Below, piece by piece: positions 13,069 to 23,951 of a stretch of 64,000 nucleotides of DNA. Made by a program: the position numbers and the translations under genes. This DNA comes from Trema orientale (taxonomy: Eukaryota > Streptophyta > Magnoliopsida > Rosales > Cannabaceae): positions 2,969,204 through 3,033,203 of the forward strand of contig JXTC01000001.1 of NCBI GenBank assembly GCA_002914845.1, read 5' to 3'. Under the pieces are notes generated by a model. That model saw only the letters and a list, made by a program, of their open reading frames with translations, was not told the origin of the DNA and did not search any database. Position 1 is the first letter of the stretch; each line of letters opens with the position of its first letter.

Positions 13069-14243
13069 AGTGTATCGTATTTAGTTTGAGTTTTCACATT
13101 CGACAGTTTTCTTCTTTGTTAGAGGTGTCAAACGGTTCGTGTCAAACTAGCCCAACCCTTTGAAAGAGTCTCACAACTAGGAAAAAATATGCACAGCACT
13201 GGCAGCGGTCCGACCCACTTGATACCATTACAATAGCAAAGCTTCATCGTCCTGCAAAACATAAGGTAAGTTGAAGGAGTTGAAATGAAATGCCACAAAT
13301 TTTTGGGCTATTTTAACAATATATATATATATATATCCTTTTCTAGATTTTGTCGACAATAATATCCTTTGTCAAATTTATATTTCTCTTAATTCAAAGT
13401 TTACACTTCCTAGCTACAGGCAGTGGCATTTCAACAGCAATATATATAAACATAAACATAAACAGAACAGAAGGCTTTTTCTATTTTTAGACCTAAAAAC
13501 CAATCCCAAAGTGAAAAAGGAAATGAAGAAATCTATAAAAACAAAAAATGGTTTCCTCTCAAGTTAACTTTGAAACCTTCCCATGAGTTTTCCCCAATTC
13601 ATTTGGGATTTCTACTCAGAAATATGTGTGTGTATATATATATATATACACACACACCCATTTAAGGCATATTGTTTGGTATAGTTTGGTTTGTTCATTT
13701 TGATTAAGTGACGCATTTTTAGGGATACAATGGTTTACAATTTCAAAAGACTCTAGATTTTTTTTTTTTGAAATAAAAGGACTGTAGAAATTAACAAAAG
13801 AAAATGACTTATCACTTTAAAAAAAAAAAAAGGACGTATTTATACTAGGGTTTTGGATTTGGGCATGAGTAATTTGGATCAAAATGACTTTTTATAAGTA
13901 CTCCTTTCTGAAAAAGATATTTTTAAGAGTAGGATTATGGTCATAAAATTTCGACAGTCCTAAAAATATCTTTTTAAAAATAATTATAAAAAGCTCATCT
14001 TTGCCCCAAAAACTCCTACTTCTGCCCATTTCCTTTTTTTTTTTTACCAAGTTTAGCATCGACTCATAATAGAATTTACCACCCACACCTATAGCATTAA
14101 AAGAAGCAGCCCAAGCTTGAATCTAAGAGCAAACAAAAACGTCCCAAGTGAACCTAGGGAGAAGTTTCCACTATGTTTGCTCAGAGTGAGAGACATTAGG
14201 AAGGATGGGGAATGTGAACGGTAAAAATAGAGATGTGATAATC
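13065..14243. other. Intergenic, AT-rich
   Basis: No gene is supported. It includes an AT run at 13319-13336 and a GTGTGTATATATATATACACACAC hairpin region near 13626-13658. A stretch at 13855-13920 shares the 'AAAATGACTTTT' wording seen in the dispersed repeat at 14590 and 36070. Confidence 0.45.
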
Positions 14244-14586
14244 TTTTAAGTTGTTCGGTATGAAGGAGAAAAAGTAGGAAGGATAAAGAATATTTCTATA
14301 TGAAATTACTATATCATTTATTTTATTATTTTCCCAATAATTTTTTGGTGGGAGAATTTTTTTTTTTAATTACCCTCAGTTTTTTCACTCTTATCTCTAA
14401 TCATTTCCCTTCCAGCTAACTAAACAATAGATTTTGGTGAATAATTGATTTTGGTGGATTCGAAGGGAGGCCTACCCTCTACTTCTCCTCTCCTCCTCCT
14501 TCCAACCAAACAAAAATTTTTGCCTCTCCTTTCGTTGGCCCTCTCCATCTTTCTATCCATTCCTTGTACCGAACAAAAGGCTTAGT
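14244..14586. mobile_element. Degenerate MITE related to the one at 11008
   Basis: The left end TTGTTCGGTATGAAGGA (from about 14251) is inverted at the right as CCTTGTACCGAACAA (about 14563-14577) and is followed by AAGGCTTA. The arms are purine-rich on the left and pyrimidine-rich on the right, as in the element at 11008-11436. TTA occurs on both sides, but the exact ends do not align, so the boundaries are approximate. Confidence 0.5.
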
Positions 14587-14589
14587 GAA

Positions 14590-14640
14590 ATGGACCCTGA
14601 CTAGGAGTAGTTTGGGCTAAAATGACTTTTCTATGACTCG
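14590..14640 (+). repeat. Dispersed repeat, copy A
   Basis: The wording CTGACTAGGAGTAGTTTGGG followed by CTAAAATGACTTTTCTA is shared, with a few changes, with 36070-36110 in the same orientation. A shorter match lies near 13865-13895. This is part of an unidentified interspersed repeat. Confidence 0.5.
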
Positions 14641-17400
14641 AGTGTTACAAATATTGTGACCACCTAGCACTAACTACTTATCACTAATATTGGTGAGTCC
14701 TGAAAAAGATTTTTCGGCCAAATTATAACTAATCATGTCCAATTCTGACAAATTAATTTAGTACTAGAGCACACGAGGACTATCATAGACTTCAAACTGG
14801 GCTCAAGAGTCTAAGACCCAACAGTAAAGTAATTATAAGAGATGAAAAATGAGAAAATTGCAAAAATAGCCCTGTTAGCCAAACATTTATGATTTTTGGG
14901 ATTTTGTTTTTTTCTCCTTGTTTCTTACAAGTTACTTTCGTACGACGAAATTAAGTACGTTAGCATATACAAGGTGTTAGACATTACTACTAATTAAGCA
15001 ATCATCCCCTGTGCCAGCTACTGAATCAGAACTATATATACCGCATCGGCATAGCAAAATGGGATATTGGTGATTCTACTAGGTAATAATCACAAGTAAT
15101 GATATATAGTACTTAATGATTCAGAAAGTTTTATGTTTATGTACTAAAGACGATAATTAAGAAAAAAAAGGAAGTATTTACGTTACAACAATTTTGAGAA
15201 CACATTCTCTATTCGTGTCCAGCCTCATTTGTCTCTTTGGTCATACTGAAGCTTTAATTTGCCACACTTAGGGAGCTAAAGAAAGGAAACAAAGGAAATT
15301 GCCGTGAGGTTTTGGCCGCTGGATTGCTACTATTGGCAAGTTGATGGAGGTGATTCACATGATCAAGATGCCCCCTCCATGCACTGAACCTTTTCATGCT
15401 TAATTAATCTTCTCTAGGATATTCAAGAGCATGATCATGACTTTATTATATAGATATTTATGGTGCAATAATAGCTGAATCAAACCCACATGATCGATGC
15501 ACATAAATATATAACTATATTGGGAGAATGACCTGGCTATTATATAATTTGATGTAGCCGAAAAATGTACTTTTAGCATTGCGTGCCTACCGCAAGTAAG
15601 GTTCCGCATGTGTAAGTAACATTTTTTTGGGGTACTATTACTATATTATATCATCTTTGTTATTTTTTGTATGTCACATTATTAAGACGTTTGCTTCTAT
15701 AATCGGTTTGTCTGTCATGATCCAGTTCATACATAAAGAATATATATATTGCGAGTTTCTAAGCTTGCATACTAGAGAAAAAGAAAAATGAAAAAAGAGG
15801 ATAAATCGTATGGATAAACATGTGTTAAAACTAGGAATGTCTTGTTGAGAATTTGATCGATCCCAAGGTAATATTACGTAAACCACATCCGTAGAGGAGG
15901 GTGTACTAGTATTACTCTGCTTAGACCTGAAGCTTGGCCAGCTTTCATAAATGGCCTTGGATCACGTGACCCTTCTGTGGCCTTCTTTAATCTTTACGTA
16001 AAATGCACGTGCCCCCACCTTTTCCACATCCGAATCTACGATACATATCACTTTTGTTTCACCTTGAGCCTTGAATCCAAAGCCTATGCTGTGTCCACAT
16101 ACAAGTATACTTCATGTGCAAACACTTTAATTTCAAACATCTTATACGTATAACTTTAGTTTCTCCTCTTTTGAATTTTGAGCCTTGCGTTCCAAGCCTT
16201 ATACATAAACTTAACCCCCAATCCTCAGTTACTCCCTTTCTCTTTTAGAGATTCCAACGTAGAGAAGAAGTTGTATGGTTAACAAGAGAATTCATGAATT
16301 TGATTCATAAAAATCAAATCATAAGAAATAATATATAATCTCTGAATTATATGTACATGCTTTTTTTGTTCTCTATTGCCGAATATGCACGGGGTCCTAT
16401 CATGGCCTTTCCGGCAATATAAATTTGCACCGCACCTCTAACAAAGTCTTGTGCTCTCTACCCACCCTCGCTTTAAAATATTTTATGTTACCCGCGTTGA
16501 GCTTTGTTTTATATAATATACTAATATGGGAGGGTTTAGGTTTAGAATAAGTAGAATATTCTGGTTCTCGTGATGGTTATTAGCTCTAATATATAAAATA
16601 TTATATGATTAATGGTACTATTATGGTAGAACAAAGCATATATATATACACATGAGTAAATCAAATTAATTAATCATAAACTGTATGCCACATGACATAT
16701 TTGCCTGTGTAGTTTCTCGGGGAAGTCTCAAACTATCATGAAGATTAATCTTATTTGGATAACATTAAGTTTTGGGACTGCTAGCTTGTGATTGAAACTT
16801 GTAATATACGTGAGGCTTAGTGTATAGGGTCAATGTTCACGTGTCCAGTTTGCTAAGATTATGTAGGAGAAAAGCCATATACTTGATTGGTCAAGCTAAA
16901 AACAATCATAAGACTCATAACATGACCTCTTATATAGTTGACTGCTTTATTTTTATTTTTTTTTCTTCCTTTCTTCCTGCTATTAATTCAACTTCTTGCT
17001 ATTAAATGAGAAATAATTTTTTGATGTAATAAGAATCACAATGGATTATATTGAATTGTTATTCTTGTTATAATAGTTGCAACATATATTAATTTCCTAT
17101 CTTCCTTCACGTCTACAGTTTGTCTAGCTAGATGCACAATCTGGAAGTAAGCACGACGAGGATTTTTGCCAGCTTGAAAGAGGCGCCGGATTTCTGAAGC
17201 AAAGCATTAATTGACGTACATATCCGAATGTTAGTTTCGAAACCAGCGTCAGATCAATTGATGAGTGGCCTAAAACCTCATTTTTGCTGGAGCAATTAAC
17301 GGAGTTTGAAAATTTTTGGTACATTTATTATTGTTATATTTTTACTTGAGCTTTGTTGAAAAAAAAAATATGTGATACTATTGCAAGCATAACTTGATGT

Positions 17401-17465
17401 TTTTTTTTTTTTTCCGTATAAGTGAGAGGCTTAATTAATGACCACCACTTGCTACAAATTTAAAG
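17401..17465 (-). repeat. SINE 3' fragment
   Basis: Read on the minus strand this is the 3' end of the same SINE as at 59388-59585: TTTCCTTTAAATTTGTAGCA, then GTGGTGGTCATTAATTAAGC and a poly(A) tail (the T run at 17401-17413). The tRNA-like head is missing. Confidence 0.6.
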
Positions 17466-17751
17466 GAAAATAATATACATACATACTACTAAAGCTTGAA
17501 CACCTGATCCCTCTAAACTCACACACACATCTCTCAAACCTTAGATCAACTGAACTAGCCCCAGTTGACTGCATAACCTGATGTTAATCACACGTACTTC
17601 CTAGTCAATTAGGAAAAATGTAAATTAAGCAGAACATGCTATGCTAAAAAGAAAGTCTTACTACTGGTGATTTTTTAAATATAATTTCTATTCTAATAAA
17701 TTTGGATAAAATGGCAAATGATCATTAAAAATTGAACATTGCTAATGAGGA

Positions 17752-18030
17752 TGTTAGAGTTCGTGACCCGAATTTTATTTGTCCCAGCCTGAAATCTTCG
17801 CGGTGCGATGTATGTGGCGTTTTTGTAATTGGCATTTTTATCCGTACACATTTTGGGGATTCTATATATTTTGGCATGGCCGTGTAAAACTCTACTTTTT
17901 GTACCTTATTTTTGATATAGTGAAATTTCCTCCTCTGCCAGTGGTTTTTTCCTGATTAGGGTTTTCCACTTAAATCTGTGTGTTTTTATTTTTCATTCTT
18001 TTATCGATTATCGTTTCTTAATTCTTAACA
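17752..18030 (+). repeat. 5' LTR of the copia element
   Basis: It starts TGTTAGAG and ends TTAACA, so it has the canonical TG...CA ends. It is 279 bp and lacks about 175 bp present in the middle of the 3' LTR (between GTAATTGG and CATTTTT). The missing part includes the GC-rich block around the assembly gap and reads like a native LTR segment, so a deletion here is the likelier explanation. Confidence 0.92.
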
Positions 18031-18033
18031 AAT

Positions 18034-18045
18034 TGGTATCAGAGC
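18034..18045 (+). other. Primer-binding site, initiator tRNA-Met
   Basis: TGGTATCAGAGC lies 3 bp after the 5' LTR. It is complementary to the 3' end of plant initiator methionine tRNA, the usual primer for plant copia elements. Confidence 0.9.
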
Positions 18046-18070
18046 TTTTAATCTAGGTTTGATTACGATA

Positions 18071-18835
18071 ATGACAACTATGAAGTATGATATTCCGCTT
18101 TTGGATCGTAGTACCAGATTTTCGTTATAGCAGGTTAAGATGCGGGCTGTGCTCGCGCAATTGGATTTGGATGATGCATTGTTAGGGATCAACGTGATGC
18201 CCTCATCGTTATCAATTGAAGAAAAGCAACGTAGGGATCGAAAAGCCCTATCTCAGATTCAACTGCATCTGTCGAATCAGATATTACAGGACGTTCTAAA
18301 GGAAAAAACTGCCGCCGTTTTGTGGTTGAAATTAGAACAGCTGTGCATGACGAAAAGTCTGACCAACAAGCTGTATCAGAAGCAGCGACTGTATTCTCAT
18401 CATATGACAAAAGGTACGTCTTTAGAAGAGCACGTAAACGTCTTTAAGGAAATTATTTCTGATTAGGAAGCTTTGGAGGTTAAATATGAGTTTGAGAATT
18501 TAGCGTTGATTTTACTGTGTTCGTTGCTCTCTTCATATACACTTTTTATGGATACTATTTCGTATAGTCGTGAATTCCTTACTTTGAGTATTGTTTATGA
18601 TTCTCTGCTCTCTAAGGAAAAGATGGATCAAATTGTTACAGGGACTGAGACTCAGACAGAGGGTCTCATTGCTAGAGGGAGAACGTAGGAGAGGAATTCT
18701 GGGAGTGATAATAGAGGCAGATCAAAATCTAGAAATAAAAGTAAAACTTGCAACTATTGCAAGAAAAAAGGGCCACATCAAATCTGAATGCTATAAGCTT
18801 CAGAACAAGAATAAGAAGACTGCTCCTAATTAGAA
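18071..18835 (+). pseudogene. copia gag remnant
   Basis: From the ATG at 18071 the frame reads through a copia-type gag (UBN2-like) region with in-frame TAG codons at about 18128, 18464 and 18686. A shift then follows, so that the zinc-knuckle segment (TCNYCKKKG, then HIKSECYK, near 18750-18795) is split between two frames by an extra base in the A/G run. The knuckle pattern CX2CX4HX4C is recognisable. The TAG at 18128 sits where copia gag proteins normally carry Trp, as a TGG-to-TAG change would give. Confidence 0.85.
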
Positions 18836-18929
18836 GGGAAAACAAACTAAAAATACCGGTGAAGCCAGTATTACCGAATATGATATCAGTGATGGAGAAC
18901 TCTTAGTTGTTTCTGATGGTGACTCCAAA

Positions 18930-20232
18930 CTATGTGATGACTGGATTCTTGATTCAGGTTGCACGTTTCATATGTGTCCTAATAAGGACAGGTTTTCAAC
19001 ATGTGAAATGGTATCCAAAGGTGCTGTATTGATGGGAAATAATGCACCTTGTAAAGATGCTAGTATTGGAACAGTCAAAATTAAGATGTTTGATGGAGTT
19101 ATCAGGACTCTCGGTGGCATGAGACATATTCCAGATTTAAAGAGAAATCTGATCTCTTTGAGTACTCTTGATTCAAAAGGGTACAAGTACACTAGTGAAG
19201 GTGGAGTTCTAAAGGTTTTCAGAGGAGCTCTTGTCGTGATGAAGGGCCAGAAAAGATCTGGCGAATTATATGTCTTGTTAGGTTCTACAGTTACTGGTGA
19301 AGCAGCTGTCTCTACTCTTTCGTTGTCAGATGATGAAGTCACTAGACTTTGGCATATGCGTCTTGGGCATATGAGTGAGAATAGTATGGCTGAATTGAGC
19401 AAAAGAGGACTTCTTGATAGGCAGAGTACTAGTAAACTGAAGTTCTATGAGCACTGTATTTTTGGGAAGCAGAAGAGAGTCAGAGTTATAAAAAGTATCC
19501 ACAATACAAAGGGAACACTTGATTATATACATTCTGATCTCTTGGGACCATCTAAGGTACCTTCTAAATAAGGTATTTACTGACGATCATCGATGATTTC
19601 TCCAGGAAGCTTTGGGTGTTCTTTCTAAAGCAGAAGAATAATGTGTTACCTACATTTAAGGAGTAGAAGACTATGATCGAGAAGCAGACAGGGAAACAGA
19701 TTAAACATCTCTGCACTGATAATGGCTTGGAGTTTTGTTCTGATGATTTTAAAATTTTTTGCAAGTCAGAAGGAATCATGAGGCACTTAACAGTTCTCCG
19801 TTCTCCGCAACAAAACAATGTGGCAGAGTGTATGTATAGGACTTTGATGGAGAGAGTACGTTGCATGCTCTCCAATGCTTCTTTACCAAAGTCTTTTTGG
19901 GCAAAAGCTGCTTCTACAGTATGTTTTCTGATTAATCGATCTCCCTCAACTGCTATTGAGAAAAAGACTCCAGAAGAGATATGGTCTGGTACTCTTGCTA
20001 ATTATTCTGATCTGAAGATATTTGGATGTCCTGCCTATGCTCATGTTGATAATGGAAAGTTGGAACCAAGATCTATGAAGTACATTTTTCTAGGCTATAA
20101 GGCTGGTATTAAAGGATATAAGCTATATTGTCCAGAAACCCAGAAGATCATAACGAGTAGAGATGTTATCTTTGATGAATCTGCTATACTTCGTGATTTG
20201 CCTATTAGAGATTCTAGTAGTAAACATCAGTA
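18930..20232 (+). pseudogene. copia pol remnant: protease and integrase
   Basis: The aspartic protease active site reads LDSGC near 18950. It is followed by a GAG-pre-integrase HHCC region ([10 protein letters not shown] near 19348, then a cysteine pair in which the second residue is replaced in 'HCIFGK') and the integrase core. In the integrase the three acidic positions are all visible: D in YIHSDLLGP (about 19530), D in CTDNGLEF (about 19715) and E in NNVAECMYRTL (about 19820). The frame shifts near 19570, a TAG interrupts near 19665, and the end of this block stops at about 20230. The C-terminal GKLEPRSMKYIFLGY motif is typical of copia integrases. Confidence 0.9.
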
Positions 20233-20519
20233 GAAATTAAACACAGGTAGAGCTTGAGATTGGGTTAGAATCTACACCAGCGCCTATATCTCCGTCAGGT
20301 TCCTCTTTATCACCATCTCCACCACTAGCGTCACCACAATATTCTATTGCTAAGGACAGGCCTAGAAGAGATACTAGACCTCCATAGAGGTATGCTGAGG
20401 CAGATCTAGTTGCCTATGCTTTGAATGTGGCTGAAGGTATTGATTCTAGTGAAGAACCTTCTACCTATAGAGAGGCAGTTAGTTGTGATGACTCTGGCAG
20501 ATAGATAATTGCCATGTAA

Positions 20520-22010
20520 GAGGAGATGGAATCACTTCATAAGAATGGCACATGGGACTTGGTCAAGCTACCTAAAGATAAGAAAGCTGTTCGCTGCAAA
20601 TGGGTCTACAAAAGGAAAGAAGGAACACACGGAATTGAAGAAGCCCGGTATAAGGTAAGGCTAGTTACAAAGGGCTACAGTCAGGTTCCAGGCGTATACT
20701 TTACAGATATGTTTTCTCTAGTTGTAAAGCATAGTTCAATTCGAGCTTTGCTTGGTATTGTGGCTATGCATGATCTTCAGCTTGAACAGTTATATGTGAA
20801 GACAACATTCTTACACGGAGAACTTGAAAAAGACATCTACATGGAATGGCCAGAGGGTTTTGTAGACTCTGGAAAGGAGGACTATGTGTGCTTATGGAAG
20901 AAATCTCTGTATAGCCTGAAACAGTCACCCAGATAGTAGTGTAAGAGATTTGACTCATTTATGACCACTCATTATTTTAAGAGAAGTAGCTATGACAGTT
21001 GTATCTACTTTAAGAAGACTGCTGATAGGTCTTTTATATATCTACTTTTATACGTCGATGACATGTTGATAGCAGTCAAGGATAAAGAAGAGATTAGAAA
21101 GGTCAAAACTAGCTTAGTAAGGAGTTCGAGATGAAAAATTTGGGAGCAGCAAAGAAGATACTTGGAATGGAGATTCTGAGAGATAGAAAGGCAGGTAAAT
21201 TGTACCTAAGTCAAAAAGGGTATATTGAGAAAGTTCTGTACAGATTTAATATGCAGAATGCTAAACCTGTTACCACTCCATTAGCGGCTCATTTCAGACT
21301 TTCATCTGCTTTATCTCCACAATCAGATGACGAGATTGATTATATGTCTCGAGTTCCATATTCTAGTGCAGTGGGATCTCTCATGTATGCTATGGTTTGT
21401 TCTCGTCTAGATTTGTCATATGCAGTCAGCGCTGTTAGTAGATACATGGTGAATCCTAGTAAAGAACATTGGAAAGCAGTTCAGTGGATTTTCAGATACT
21501 TACGTAACTCTACTGATACTCGTTTGCAATTTGGGAGAACTAGAAGTGGAGTCGTTGGATATATTGATTCTGATTTTGCTGGAGACCTTGATAAAAGAAG
21601 ATCTCTCACTGGGTATGTTTTCACCATGATTTTGCTATCAGTTGGAAAGCTACCTTACAGACTACAGTTACATTATCTACTACTGAGGCTGAATACATGG
21701 CTATTACTGAAGCGTGTAAAGAAGCTATTTGGTTGAATGGACTATTTAGTGAACTCAGTGAAGACTTATAGATGATCACAGTCTTTTTTGTGAAAGTCAG
21801 AGTGTTATTTTTCTCACAAAAGATCAGATGTTTCATGAGAGGACCAAGCACATTGATGTGCGGTATCATTTTGTCCGTGATATTGTCGCTCGAGGTGATA
21901 TAGTTGTAAGCAAAGTTAGTACTCATGATAATCCTACTGATGTGATGACTATGATACTTCCTGGAGATAAGTTTAAGCATTGCTTAGACTTAGTTGGTGT
22001 TATTTCCTGA
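20520..22010 (+). pseudogene. copia pol remnant: reverse transcriptase and RNase H
   Basis: The RT begins near 20523 (NGTWDLVKLP, then CKWVYKRK). The motif usually written DVKTAFLHG reads YVKTTFLHG here (near 20790), so the first catalytic Asp is a Tyr. The second catalytic motif, YVDDM, survives at about 21053-21067. Two adjacent TAG codons near 20934 sit where copia proteins have Gln-Trp, and the frame shifts before about 21131. RNase H follows (GYIDSDFAGD near 21560; the C-terminal [13 protein letters not shown] near 21845) with another frame change and stops near 21767. Confidence 0.9.
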
Positions 22011-22090
22011 GTTTTGCCTTCTTCGTGGAAGAGGTGGAGAATATATTTTTTGTCGAAGATTGGAGTCATTCCTTAATTGGAATTTGTGTC

Positions 22091-22100
22091 AAGTGGAGAT
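22091..22100 (+). other. Polypurine tract of the copia element
   Basis: AAGTGGAGAT immediately precedes the TGTTAG start of the 3' LTR, as expected for second-strand priming in plant copia elements. Confidence 0.75.
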
Positions 22101-22554
22101 TGTTAGAGTTCGTGATCCGAATTCTATTTGTCCCAGCCCGAAATCTTCGCCGTGCGACGTGTGGTATTTTTGTAATTGGGAGAAATTTTGAGATCTGTGG
22201 TGGAAGTGGAGGGATCGGGCCCCCAAAGCCCACCACTGNNNNNNNNNNNNNNNNNNNNNNNNNNNNNNNNATTGGGGGTGCAGGGGCTCCGCCCCCTTGG
22301 TATGGACCTATTTTATTAGGGCCATTTTTCTTTTTTGTACAATTTTTTGTCCGTACACATATGTATTTTAGGGTTTTAGGGATTTTATATATTTTGGCTT
22401 GGCCGTGTAAAACTCTACTTTCTGTACCTTATTTTCGACATAGTGAAATTTCCTTCTCTGCCAGTGATTTTTTCCCGATTAGGGTTTTTCTACTTAAATA
22501 TGTGTGTTATTTTTTTTCATTCTTTTGTCGATTATCGTTCCTTAATTCTTAACC
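22101..22554 (+). repeat. 3' LTR of the copia element, with assembly gap
   Basis: It starts TGTTAGAG like the 5' LTR and ends TTAACC, so the terminal CA has become CC. It is about 454 bp including 32 unknown bases (22239-22270). The unresolved bases lie between GC-rich stretches (GGGCCCCC near 22217 and GGGGCTCCGCCCCC near 22282) likely to form hairpins, which would explain the gap. Confidence 0.92.
22239..22270. other. Assembly gap (32 N)
   Basis: Thirty-two consecutive unknown bases inside the 3' LTR. The frame running across it is not a gene. Confidence 0.99.
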
Positions 22555-22811
22555 GAGGATAAGTACAAAAGTTTTCCATACTTTAATTAATTTATCACCA
22601 ATTTCTCTATGTTACATGTCATCATGCAATTTCAATTTATATACAAATATCACTATTTAGACAAATTTTCATTAAAAAGTCTTCTTGTTTCAAAATGAAC
22701 TTTCTCACAACACTCTAGGAGTAAATTATATTTAAAATGTGAAATTGTCTCTTATAGATTTTTTTTCTTTTTGCTTTTGTAACTACCCCTTACCTGATAA
22801 TGAATGTAAGT

Positions 22812-22906
22812 TCTATACTTGGAGCATGGAAATGAGATTTTATATATATATAGGTGTTCTATACTTGGAGCATGGAAGTGAGATTTTATATATATATATA
22901 TAGGTT
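22812..22906. repeat. 46-bp tandem duplication with AT tail
   Basis: GTTCTATACTTGGAGCATGG starts at 22812 and again at 22858. Both copies run into a (TA)n stretch that is longer in the second copy. One internal base differs (GGAAATG versus GGAAGTG). Confidence 0.9.
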
Positions 22907-23919
22907 GCCAATATATATATATATTTAAATTAAGTTGTAAACTTTGACTACATCCTTGGCTTTTAGCTTGGTCAGAAAATGTATGATTCTTGGGGGATTT
23001 CATACGGCTACTCAGTACCCCACTATAAAGTCTCTGCTCTATTTTGTTCCTAAATAACTCAAAGAAAAAAGAGGGATCTATACATTTAGAAATTCGCTAT
23101 ATTGTCGGCAAATAGGTTGTGTGACAACTAAATTAAATTTGGTCCTATAAGAATAATGAGATACACATGGTACATCAACATTGCTTCTTGGCCTCTTTTA
23201 TGTCCTTTTTTGATTATATGTGGATCCATACACATCCCACCAAAATGGAATTCTGTGAGGCCTATCATTGGCTTTTCAAGATTTGGCCATTTAGTAACCT
23301 TTTCGACTGCCTCTTGTACGGCACACATGTGTAACAATCCCCAGCCATCTGCTTCCATCTCATTAATTACATCATATATAATCTACTCATAGTCAACACC
23401 AGTTATCTTCCTAAATTTATTTATTTGTTTTGTTTGTTTCTTCCGCTGGTTCATAAAATAATTAGTATTTGTATATTGATCATTACTTAATTAATTGTAA
23501 GAAACTCAATACTTAGGGAACAAAAATCTCACTTAATCGAAGTCATGGAGTATACATCCCATTTCAGTTTTTTTTCTTTTTTTTTTTATAATTATGTATG
23601 ATTTTGTTTGAGGAATATTTAAAACTACGCAATACCATTACGTACTTTTGGTTTGATTTCTTTGGCTAGGCTCTGTATAGTAGTTGCTATTGGGACACCT
23701 TGACGCAGTCTTGTTTAGCAAGAAGCCATATGCAATGGCCACCAAATACTCTAGGCTTGTAGTTGCATAACATGAATCAATATTTAATCTTCATAAACGA
23801 GTATTTATCGATTTGGTGTCTATAATTAGGTTGGAAAATCTTCATAACTAGTATACACAAACTATATTCTAAAATTAAACTTGGTGGTGGTTTGAGCTGG
23901 GGTAGTTGTTGGGGGGTGG

Positions 23920-23951
23920 AGAAGACTCTTTCTATAGAAGACTCTTTCTAT
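23920..23951. repeat. 16-bp tandem duplication
   Basis: AGAAGACTCTTTCTAT occurs twice head to tail (23920-23935 and 23936-23951). Confidence 0.9.

Larger units (their letters stand above)
14587..17746. other. Intergenic with one dispersed repeat and a SINE 3' fragment
   Basis: No gene is supported. 14590-14640 matches 36068-36110 (see the dispersed repeat entry). 17401-17465 matches the 3' half of the SINE at 59388. A less AT-rich block at 17110-17320 is unexplained; both strands read protein-like for 25-60 residues without a recognisable family. Confidence 0.45.
17747..22559 (+). mobile_element. Ty1/copia LTR retrotransposon, degenerate
   Basis: A complete insertion bounded by a perfect 5-bp target duplication GAGGA (17747-17751 and 22555-22559). 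From left to right it holds a 5' LTR, a primer-binding site, gag, protease, GAG-pre-integrase, integrase, reverse transcriptase, RNase H, a polypurine tract and a 3' LTR. Integrase before reverse transcriptase identifies Ty1/copia. The coding part is spread over several frames and broken by many stops, so it cannot move by itself. The two LTRs differ at several sites in the first 80 bp and in length (279 versus 454 bp), which points to an old insertion. Confidence 0.95.

Noticed and set aside
13319-13660. AT/GT runs as regulatory elements
   Set aside because: Simple-sequence repeats with no gene nearby; common in plant intergenic DNA.
21980-22552. 190-codon frame across the 3' LTR
   Set aside because: It runs through LTR sequence and the N gap, so part of it is unknown residues; LTRs do not encode protein here.
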